This document shows, piece by piece, positions 15,607 to 22,598 of a stretch of DNA of 25,985 nucleotides. Source of the stretch: CAYYWW01 sp964475515 (GTDB lineage Archaea > Aenigmatarchaeota > Aenigmatarchaeia > QMZP01); assembly GCA_964475515.1 (NCBI GenBank), contig CAYYWW010000008.1:1-25985 (forward strand), given 5' to 3'. The notes below the pieces were generated by a model, which ran no database searches, was not told the DNA's origin, and was given only the letters and a program-made list of their open reading frames with translations. The position numbers and the translations under genes were made by a program. Numbering within the stretch: position 1 is the stretch's first letter; every line of letters starts with the position of its first letter.

Positions 15607-15676
15607 TATTGTTCTGAATTATTTAAATTAAGAACGAGATTTAACTATTTATGCAAACGCTACGAAATTTATATTA
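15607..15676. promoter_or_regulatory. Divergent promoter region between the PHP gene and the pilin-like gene
   Basis: ATTTAAAT (15621-15628) is correctly spaced (21-28 nt) for the minus-strand ATG at 15600. CTATTTATG (15645-15653) is about 28 nt upstream of the plus-strand ATG at 15677. Both transcripts would be leaderless or nearly so. Confidence 0.5.
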
Positions 15677-16873
15677 ATGTTGCTCAGAAAAAAAGCACAA
15701 ATAGAATTTATCTATATTCTTGCTATAATAGGCGTTTTGGTGATGTTAGTTTCACTCTCGTATTTTAAAGAATCTAACCTAAGCAGAGACCACGTCAGTG
15801 AAGGCAAGTTGCCAGCGAATGTAGAAGAAGAGATGAAGTTAGTGAAAGACTCGATGATAAACTTCATGAGAAAAGCTGCTTACGAGACACTAAAAATAGT
15901 AGAAATGAGAGGCGGTTACCTAGAGCAAGATGAGTTCGAAGCGGGTAGTTTCATTTTTATGAATGACAATGTTCCCTACTGGGTCAAGTGTGATACGACA
16001 TATATACCATCCGAGGATGAAGTAAAGAGTAGAATTGAGAAAAAAATAAAGGAATATATACAAACGCATAGAGATGAAATTGAAAACATATTCGGAAAGA
16101 ATGTTTTCTTTGACTTAAACAACACTAGAGTTGAAGCGAATATACTTGACAATAAAATAAATTTTAATATATATTTACCAACAACCGTTAGAGGATATTC
16201 CATAGAGCAGCCATATACATTTTCCATGACAACGGAGTTTGGAAGAATATACGATTTTGCAAGAGACTTTGCAATTTCACAATCAAAAGAAAGGTATTTT
16301 GAATATTTTACATTGGCCAGTATATACACTTCCGCTATAATAGGAAAAATTGAAACAGATGAGGCTCACCCGTCTTTACCAGTTCTTGAAGATCTACTTT
16401 CACATAGATGTACAGAAGGAATCGAAGAAAGAATAGACAGAAGCAAAGATATGCTGAGCGAATATCTAGAGAAAGTAATAAAACACGCTTTAACAAACGT
16501 TCTCTGGTGGGTTCCAATGCCTGATCAAAGCGGAACTAATTACACAAAAACATTTTCCATAGAAAGCGTAAATGGAAAAAAATACACAGATTTGAATGAG
16601 CCCGGACCGAGATATAATATAACATTCACTCTGCCTGATAATTTCTCCATTAATTTTAATAAAGAGATACATGTAGGCCTTTCAGACCCACTGGTATACA
16701 TAGAGAGAACAACATGCTCCAAGACAAACTTTGATGCATGTATAAGAACATACAGTTTTGATTACGACTTTACTTTCCCTGTAAATGTACGGGTCAAGGA
16801 CAAATTCTTAAATCAGTACTTCAATTTTGGTGTCATGTCTTCGATAAAGAATATGCTCCCAGGAGGTTGTTAA
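15677..16873 (+). CDS. Pilin-like N-terminal-anchor secreted protein, unknown function
   Basis: The N terminus reads MLLRKKAQIEFIYILAIIGV: a short basic segment, then Q-x-E-F and a hydrophobic helix (about residues 10-28). This resembles archaeal class III (type IV pilin-like) signal sequences, in which cleavage occurs before the Q-x-x-x-E hydrophobic segment. A charged helical region follows (about 45-85), then a mixed alpha/beta domain that includes a Lys/Glu-rich helix (about 115-135), and a Cys-poor C-terminal region ending GGC. At 398 residues it is far longer than a normal pilin subunit, so it may be a minor pilin, a tip protein or simply a membrane-anchored surface protein. It is followed directly by a gene with a strong Shine-Dalgarno inside its 3' end, so the two probably form an operon. 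No clear homologue recognised. Confidence 0.8.
   Translation: MLLRKKAQIEFIYILAIIGVLVMLVSLSYFKESNLSRDHVSEGKLPANVEEEMKLVKDSMINFMRKAAYETLKIVEMRGGYLEQDEFEAGSFIFMNDNVPYWVKCDTTYIPSEDEVKSRIEKKIKEYIQTHRDEIENIFGKNVFFDLNNTRVEANILDNKINFNIYLPTTVRGYSIEQPYTFSMTTEFGRIYDFARDFAISQSKERYFEYFTLASIYTSAIIGKIETDEAHPSLPVLEDLLSHRCTEGIEERIDRSKDMLSEYLEKVIKHALTNVLWWVPMPDQSGTNYTKTFSIESVNGKKYTDLNEPGPRYNITFTLPDNFSINFNKEIHVGLSDPLVYIERTTCSKTNFDACIRTYSFDYDFTFPVNVRVKDKFLNQYFNFGVMSSIKNMLPGGC
16861..16866 (+). promoter_or_regulatory. Strong Shine-Dalgarno AGGAGG
   Basis: AGGAGG lies at the very end of the upstream gene, nine bases before ATG 16876. It supports that ATG over the TTG at 16867 and shows that this second gene in the operon is translated by a Shine-Dalgarno route, unlike the leaderless first genes. 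Confidence 0.8.
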
Positions 16874-16875
16874 CA

Positions 16876-18378
16876 ATGAAGCACAAAAAACCAATCGGGT
16901 GGGGAGTTGTTTTGATTAGTATCAGTTTTGTGTTAGTTCTCACCTTAACTTATCACACAGTGTTAAGTATTGGAGGACCCCTTGAATGGTTAACAATAGA
17001 AGCATCTTTGGAAAAAACCCACTTCACAAACCAGGAGAAGACACATGAGGTATATGTAAGAATCAAACTATACAACAAACCCGACGATATTAGCATAATC
17101 TATGCATCTTGTAAATTAGGAAATGATATATACTGTGAAATCGATAAAGATTCGTGTTATCTTTCAGGTGATGAATACGAGTGTAAATTGTACATTCCAT
17201 CAATCCATTACACATCTTCAAGATTTTATAACAAAAACAAGAAACAATTAATCATAAGTTCGAATGAAATAAAGCTTACGTTTCTTTCTGGTGATTCAAC
17301 ACGCTCTTTCACAGATGAATTGGAAGACATTACCATAGATGTTGTTCCTGTGTGCGGTAAATACGGATGTGAGTCAGACCTTGGAGAAAATAAAGACATG
17401 TGTTGTTTAGATTGCGGCTGCGGCGAAGGTGAATTCTGTTACACTGGGAATAAAACAGAGGGTGAATGTGTTTCCCTGTCCCAAATAAATGCTGTTGTAA
17501 AAATAGATCCGAAAGAAGTAGCATGCACACCGTTTGACTATGCCAATCAGTGTGGGTTTACCGAAAAGGTTGAGTTTTCGCAGTTTTTTGGTAGCATGTA
17601 TGAGGAGTACAATGTTTTGGAGGCAGGGTTAGAATACGACAACAGATTTTATTATTTAATTTGTGAGAATCATCCCGAAAAATCTTACATTTTATGCCCC
17701 TTTATAATTCCGGATATGAAAGAAATAGCCAAGGTTAAAAAAAATGTGAATGTTTTTAGTAGTATAACATTTTTAAGTGAAGACGTTTTAAGAACCAAGA
17801 ATTTGGAAAACCCTGTTGATGTTGGTATAGTTCCTGAAACACAGGGAGTTAACACATATTTGCAACAGAAGAAGCACCTGGACTACGAATTACTAGTGAA
17901 ATTAAAGAGATTTATGACTGTAGCGGAGACGCAATGTGATATTTTTAAAAACTATGAGGATACTGATAGATCATATTGCAGACATTGCTTACTTTGCTGT
18001 CAAGAGATACCTTGCACAAATACATGCGGCTGTGAGTGGGGATGCTCGGGGTTGTGCTCAGATGAACTCGCTATATACTGTGTTTGCAAAAATTTAATAC
18101 CTCATTTGCAAAATCTTTATATTACAATGAAAAAATATAACGAGCTGGTTCTTGGTATCTATAGTTCTACTTCAATAGAAGAACTTAGAGAGAAAATAGA
18201 AAAAATAAGAACACTGGTGCCAGAGGTAGAAAAAATAATGAGTGGTATAAAAGAAGGTTGTAAGCCCACCGGAAGTGTTAGCACTCCTGAATGCTCACCT
18301 ATTTCTTGTTCGAGAGAAAGCGGATTGGAATCACACGAGAAGCTCAACTTCGCGCCAAATGTTGCGTATAACTCATAA
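16876..18378 (+). CDS. N-terminally anchored Cys-rich surface protein, unknown function
   Basis: 500 residues. It begins MKHKKPIGWGVVL; a single hydrophobic helix (about 7-29) works as an uncleaved anchor or signal. A beta-rich domain follows (about 35-155). The first Cys cluster is at about 160-198 (CGKYGC, DMCCLDCGCGEGEFC) and resembles short EGF-like or metal-binding knots. A domain of about 130 residues with scattered Cys comes next. A second dense cluster lies at about 354-405 (CRHCLLCCQ, CTNTCGCEWGCSGLC, YCVC). The C terminus is a Lys/Glu-rich coiled-coil-like helix (about 405-465) and a tail with three more Cys. It is in an operon with the pilin-like gene, so the two products may assemble together. 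Family not recognised. The CxxC-rich cluster could hold disulfides or a metal; the sequence does not decide. Confidence 0.82.
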   Translation: MKHKKPIGWGVVLISISFVLVLTLTYHTVLSIGGPLEWLTIEASLEKTHFTNQEKTHEVYVRIKLYNKPDDISIIYASCKLGNDIYCEIDKDSCYLSGDEYECKLYIPSIHYTSSRFYNKNKKQLIISSNEIKLTFLSGDSTRSFTDELEDITIDVVPVCGKYGCESDLGENKDMCCLDCGCGEGEFCYTGNKTEGECVSLSQINAVVKIDPKEVACTPFDYANQCGFTEKVEFSQFFGSMYEEYNVLEAGLEYDNRFYYLICENHPEKSYILCPFIIPDMKEIAKVKKNVNVFSSITFLSEDVLRTKNLENPVDVGIVPETQGVNTYLQQKKHLDYELLVKLKRFMTVAETQCDIFKNYEDTDRSYCRHCLLCCQEIPCTNTCGCEWGCSGLCSDELAIYCVCKNLIPHLQNLYITMKKYNELVLGIYSSTSIEELREKIEKIRTLVPEVEKIMSGIKEGCKPTGSVSTPECSPISCSRESGLESHEKLNFAPNVAYNS

Positions 18379-18407
18379 TTTTTATGTTATCTTTCCCAAA
18401 TCATTTT
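18379..18407 (+). promoter_or_regulatory. TATA element for the 93-residue gene
   Basis: TTTTTATG (18379-18386) begins right after the upstream stop codon and is centred about 25 nt before ATG 18408, suggesting a leaderless transcript from that ATG rather than translation from ATG 18384. Confidence 0.45.
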
Positions 18408-18689
18408 ATGAAATATCCAAATTCTGTTATAACAAAAAGTCAGAAAGGCGAAATAGAAGTAAGACAACTTGTCAGGCGTGGAGAGTTTGTTGAGTATAAA
18501 TACATAGATCCAGAAACAGGCAAAGAAAAAGAAAGTGGCAAGAGAAAGATAATATTGAAAACAGGAGAAAAAACAGAAAGTTATTTTGTAATACCGTTAA
18601 AAAATGGACGAAAGCTTTTAATAAAAGCGAAAGAAGAAAAAAATGTTAAGATATGGAATGGTAAAAAAGCAGCTGACCTTTGGGAGTGA
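18408..18689 (+). CDS. Small basic protein, unknown function (93 aa)
   Basis: Starts MKYPNSVITKSQKGEIEVRQ. It has no signal peptide or membrane segment and is rich in Lys and Glu, with a predicted beta-strand pattern (VEYKYIDPETGKE, KRKIILKTGEKTESYFVIPL, KNGRKLLIKAKEE). I chose ATG 18408 over ATG 18384 because of TATA spacing. It is probably cytoplasmic, which sets it apart from its surface-protein neighbours. I recognise no family; a small OB- or SH3-like beta fold is possible but cannot be shown by reading. Confidence 0.65.
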   Translation: MKYPNSVITKSQKGEIEVRQLVRRGEFVEYKYIDPETGKEKESGKRKIILKTGEKTESYFVIPLKNGRKLLIKAKEEKNVKIWNGKKAADLWE

Positions 18690-18713
18690 GTGCACATCAA
18701 GCATTAAAATAAA

Positions 18714-18749
18714 TTTTATAGTGAGCTCCAAAATATAAATAGATGTGAA
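18714..18749 (+). promoter_or_regulatory. Probable promoter of the beta-helix/MopE protein gene
   Basis: TTTTATA (18714-18720) lies 30-36 nt before ATG 18750. A second AT-rich element (AAATATAAAT, 18731-18740) is too close to the ATG to serve as a TATA box for a leaderless message. No Shine-Dalgarno sequence precedes the ATG. Confidence 0.4.
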
Positions 18750-21700
18750 ATGCACAAAAAAACATATTTGTTGGTAGTATTTTTAACATACATTATCTTC
18801 TCGTTCCTATTCCCAAGTGTATCGGCGGATGTTATTACAGAATGTACCACTATAAACTCACCCGGAGTTTATGAACTTGTGTCAGATATAACGGAATCGG
18901 ACCTCGTAGACTCAGATTCCTGTATATCGATACAGGCTAATGATGTAGTTCTTAATTGTAATAATCATGAAATAAGAGGGAAAGGATTGAGAAACTATGG
19001 AATATATATTTCGAGAAATGCCATTACAACTTCTAACATTAAAATAGAAAATTGTACGATTTCCAACTGGAATGTCTCAAATATATATATTAGAAACTCA
19101 AACGGAAACACTTTTCATAATTTAGTTTTAACCTCAAGTAGCAACGGTATATATGCGATATTGTCGAGTTCGAATTCAATTTCAAACGTGAGTATAAATT
19201 CGAATAGTAATTACGGAATATTCTTTTCATCGTCCAATTTAAATACCGTAACAGATGCTGTAATTTCAGGAAATGGGTGGGGCATCTACATGCTTTCATC
19301 AAACTCTAATACAATTTCCCACTCCAGAATTGAAAACAATTTGAACTATGGCGTGTATATGCAAAACTCCGGCTCTACTGGAAAAAATATGTTTTTTAAC
19401 AATTATTTCAAAAATGCAAATAATTTTGTTTTTCAGGGGACCGTTTATGAAAATCAATGGAACACAACGAGACAATTCGGGACAAGAATTTATTCAGATG
19501 GTAATGAAATAGGGGGAAATTATTGGTCCAACCCACAAGGAACAGGGTATTCAGATTCATGTGGAGATAATGACAATGATGGGTTTTGTGATACGTCTTA
19601 TATGTTAGCCGTTAACAATATAGATTATTTACCTCTGAGCGACGAGTATGATGGAATCCCTCCCACTACAACGTCCAATCCAGATGGTAGTGCATGGACG
19701 AATTCAGATATATCGGCTGTACTTATTTGTGACGACTCCAAAGGGTCTGGTTGCAATATTACCTATTATAAAATTATAAACGATGGAGAATCTTGTGGAA
19801 GTGATGGATATAACACTGGAATTACTGTAAATGTAAGTTGTCCAAGTGGATCAGTTTGTAAAAAAAGAATCTGCTATTACAGCATTGACAATGCAAATAA
19901 CACAGAAAATGTAAAACAAAGCGGAGTTTTTCGTATAGACAAATCGGCTCCTACTACATCTATTTCTCCAGATGGTTACATTTGTAGTAAAGTTGATGTG
20001 AAATTCACCCTCCAGTGTAATGATATGAATGGATCTGGGTGTTCTTCTACCTTTTATAAAATTATTAACGAAGACGATGAATGTGGTACCGATGGATATA
20101 CCGAAGGGGTCGAGGGAGATATAACCTGCCCCGATGGTTCATTGTGTAGAAAAAGAGTCTGTTATTATAGCGTTGACCACGCTGGAAATACTGAAACAAC
20201 AAAGAAAAGCAAGGTGTTTTTTGTAAATAAAAATTCAACATGTCCGCCAGTAACTCAAATTTCATATGCTCATACAATATCTAATGATGACATTGCATTT
20301 ACTCTTACATGTGTAGATAATGAGGTTGGTTGTAATACAACATATTACAAAGTGATAAACGCTGACGAAGATTGTGGTACTACCGGTTTCACTACTGGTA
20401 ATTCAGGTTTAGTTACTTGCGATTCTTTTTGTATCAAAAAAGTTTGTTATTATTCCGTAGATCATAACGGAAACGCAGAGCCTGTGCAGGAAAGTGTTAA
20501 TTTCACAATAGATAAAATATTACCGTCTTGTCTACTGCATCCTGTTCCACTTTACATGAACATATACTCATCACCTCAGGTAAATTTTACATGGGAGGCA
20601 GATGATGTTGGTTCTGGGTTATATCAAACCACACTCATATGGTCATATAATGAGAATCTTCCGATAAGCGAGTGGAATAGCGCGGATTCTTTTTGCTCGA
20701 TTCAGAAAACTGATGCAAATTGTACCATAACAGAAGAAAAAACCTACTATTTCAAATGTAAATCAAAAGATAACGCTGGAAACATCAACACATCGAGTAC
20801 TGTTACTTTGACAGTAGATGCCTCACCACCTATATCAAATTTTTATAGTTTCGAGAACAGAACTACATACTTATATGTAACCTTTGGATCTCAAGATAAC
20901 ATCGCTATAAACTATCTAGAAATCCAAGTACAGAGGGACAATTCATGGGAAAATGTGAGTGATATCTGCCAAGATGTGAATATTACATGTCAAGAGAAGG
21001 TATGTAATGGTTATGCAAACTGCACACAAGACTTGATTTCTTATGTTTGGAGAATAAGAGCAACTGACAAAGTTGGTAATATGGGAGAGTGGGTGTATAC
21101 ACCGAACATAGTGTGTGAAGACAAAGACAACGACGGATTCTGCGAGGAAAGCGGTGATTGTAATGATACAAATCCCGAAATATATCCAGGTGCCCTGGAG
21201 CTTTGCGACGGTATAGATAACGACTGCGATGGTCAGAGGGATGAGGATTTCTTGGATCCCGAAAGAATGATTGGTCAGTCATGCGGAACAGGTGCCTGCG
21301 AAGGTGTATACGTATGTAGCAGTGACGGAACAGATGTTGTTTGCTCAAATCCTTTGAAACCAGGAGAACAACCAGAAATATGCGACAACGGTATTGATGA
21401 TGATTGTGACGGTGTTGTTGATGAAACCGTGGATATTGTGAATGGAACAGAAGTACAAGGTTGTGTTTGCAACAACGGGGATAAAAAACCATGCGGTAGT
21501 GATGTGGGTGAGTGTAAAACAGGTTACCAAATATGTATAAATCATACATGGAGTGAGTGTAGAGATAATGTTGGTCCTACCCAGGAAATCTGTAATGATG
21601 GCAAAGATAACGATTGTGACGGGACTGTTGATGAAGAATATGAAATTATAGGAGGAGAAAAGGTTTCAGCATGCAGATGTAAAGATGGAGATAAAAAAGT

Positions 21701-22073
21701 CTGTGGGAGTAATGTTGGTGCTTGTAAGACCGGTTACCAAGTGTGTAAAAACGGTGTGTGGGGTCCATGTGAGGGTAACAGAGCTCCAGTCGAGGAAGTT
21801 TGCGGTGACAATTTGGATAATGATTGTGACGGAGTGACAGACGAACCGGATTGTGTTCCATCGGTAAAGTGTGCCAACGGAATAAAGGATCCCGAGGAAG
21901 AAGGAATCGATTGCGGAGAGTTCTGTAAAAAACCATGTCCTGATATGACTATTTGGTATGCTGTTTCTTTGGTGGGAGCAATTCTTCTTGCTCTGGGCAC
22001 TTCTATTTATTTAAGAAGTAAAAGTAAAAAAGAGCTTCAGAGACGTTATGAAAGATATGGAATTAGACAATAG
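18750..22073 (+). CDS. Large anchored surface protein: beta-helix, CYYS modules and four MopE-type repeats
   Basis: 1107 residues. Signal peptide at 1-26 (ends VSA). A right-handed beta-helix of the NosD/CASH type spans about 27-300, with repeating N-G-I-Y, N-Y-G-I and S-N-T-I steps. Three modules of about 90-100 residues follow (about 301-590), each with CN-T-YYK-IN and CYYSxDxxxN. A fourth module resembles a fibronectin-like domain (about 590-690). A further beta domain precedes four MopE-type repeats (about 789-1040) with DNDCDG or DDDCDG cores (NDCDGQRDEDF, DDDCDGVVDE, NDCDGTVDEE, NDCDGVTDEP). A Cys-rich stalk, one membrane helix (about 1067-1088) and a basic cytoplasmic tail end the protein. 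Beta-helices of this type often bind or cleave polysaccharide; catalysis is not evident here. MopE-type loops bind calcium or copper in known relatives. Likely a surface adhesin or glycan-interacting protein. Confidence 0.92.
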   Translation: MHKKTYLLVVFLTYIIFSFLFPSVSADVITECTTINSPGVYELVSDITESDLVDSDSCISIQANDVVLNCNNHEIRGKGLRNYGIYISRNAITTSNIKIENCTISNWNVSNIYIRNSNGNTFHNLVLTSSSNGIYAILSSSNSISNVSINSNSNYGIFFSSSNLNTVTDAVISGNGWGIYMLSSNSNTISHSRIENNLNYGVYMQNSGSTGKNMFFNNYFKNANNFVFQGTVYENQWNTTRQFGTRIYSDGNEIGGNYWSNPQGTGYSDSCGDNDNDGFCDTSYMLAVNNIDYLPLSDEYDGIPPTTTSNPDGSAWTNSDISAVLICDDSKGSGCNITYYKIINDGESCGSDGYNTGITVNVSCPSGSVCKKRICYYSIDNANNTENVKQSGVFRIDKSAPTTSISPDGYICSKVDVKFTLQCNDMNGSGCSSTFYKIINEDDECGTDGYTEGVEGDITCPDGSLCRKRVCYYSVDHAGNTETTKKSKVFFVNKNSTCPPVTQISYAHTISNDDIAFTLTCVDNEVGCNTTYYKVINADEDCGTTGFTTGNSGLVTCDSFCIKKVCYYSVDHNGNAEPVQESVNFTIDKILPSCLLHPVPLYMNIYSSPQVNFTWEADDVGSGLYQTTLIWSYNENLPISEWNSADSFCSIQKTDANCTITEEKTYYFKCKSKDNAGNINTSSTVTLTVDASPPISNFYSFENRTTYLYVTFGSQDNIAINYLEIQVQRDNSWENVSDICQDVNITCQEKVCNGYANCTQDLISYVWRIRATDKVGNMGEWVYTPNIVCEDKDNDGFCEESGDCNDTNPEIYPGALELCDGIDNDCDGQRDEDFLDPERMIGQSCGTGACEGVYVCSSDGTDVVCSNPLKPGEQPEICDNGIDDDCDGVVDETVDIVNGTEVQGCVCNNGDKKPCGSDVGECKTGYQICINHTWSECRDNVGPTQEICNDGKDNDCDGTVDEEYEIIGGEKVSACRCKDGDKKVCGSNVGACKTGYQVCKNGVWGPCEGNRAPVEEVCGDNLDNDCDGVTDEPDCVPSVKCANGIKDPEEEGIDCGEFCKKPCPDMTIWYAVSLVGAILLALGTSIYLRSKSKKELQRRYERYGIRQ

Positions 22074-22138
22074 GCGATTGATTTTTATAATTTGGTAACG
22101 CTAAATACATTTTTATTTAGTCTAAATCAATTTATATT
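22074..22138 (+). promoter_or_regulatory. Intergenic region with promoter for the 149-residue gene
   Basis: TTTTTATT (22109-22117) is centred about 26 nt before ATG 22139, again a leaderless arrangement. T-runs just after the upstream stop (TTTTTATAA near 22082) could also end the previous transcript. Confidence 0.5.
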
Positions 22139-22588
22139 ATGGAGGGCATGTCAAAAATTATTTTAATTATTATGGCTGTTTTAATAATTTTGGTTTCCAG
22201 TTTCATTTACATTAAACTATATCCAAATATTAAAATAAACTCGGAAATTAACAAGTTATTTGAAGAACAGAAGAAGGCAGAAGGTGGAAATATAGAAGAA
22301 GATGAAAATTTTAATGTGAAACCAATACCTGAAGAACAAATACCTGTTGTAGAGATTGTGAATCAAACGTTCTCTCAAACAAACATCAAGATAAAGAAGA
22401 TGTGGAGAATAAAATTCGTCAACAAAGATAATAAAACATATACATTACTCATACCAGATATAGGAATAGAAGAGGAATTGGTGCCTGAAGCGTCAACTGA
22501 ACCGACTTTTTACAAAAACGGCAGCATAATATTCTGGATAAAGGAATTGGGAATTAATGCAACAAATGGAACAGTTTACGTTGAATAA
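22139..22588 (+). CDS. Small N-terminally anchored protein, unknown function (149 aa)
   Basis: Starts MEGMSKIILIIMAVLIILVS: one N-terminal membrane helix (about 5-26), then a Glu/Lys-rich linker (about 35-65) and a beta-rich domain of about 80 residues with sequons (NQT, NGS, NAT, NGT), which suggests it faces outside. The ATG at 22139 is chosen because the TATA element is about 26 nt upstream. GGAGGG (22141-22146) is too close to the internal ATG at 22148 to act as its Shine-Dalgarno. The next gene starts 10 nt after this one's stop, so they are probably cotranscribed. It may be an accessory to that large surface protein. No family recognised. Confidence 0.75.
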   Translation: MEGMSKIILIIMAVLIILVSSFIYIKLYPNIKINSEINKLFEEQKKAEGGNIEEDENFNVKPIPEEQIPVVEIVNQTFSQTNIKIKKMWRIKFVNKDNKTYTLLIPDIGIEEELVPEASTEPTFYKNGSIIFWIKELGINATNGTVYVE

Positions 22589-22598
22589 TTTTGATCAA

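Noticed and set aside
20983..21936. Minus-strand ORFs opposite the MopE repeats.
   Set aside because: They arise from repeated GAT/TGT codons on the coding strand; no plausible protein features.
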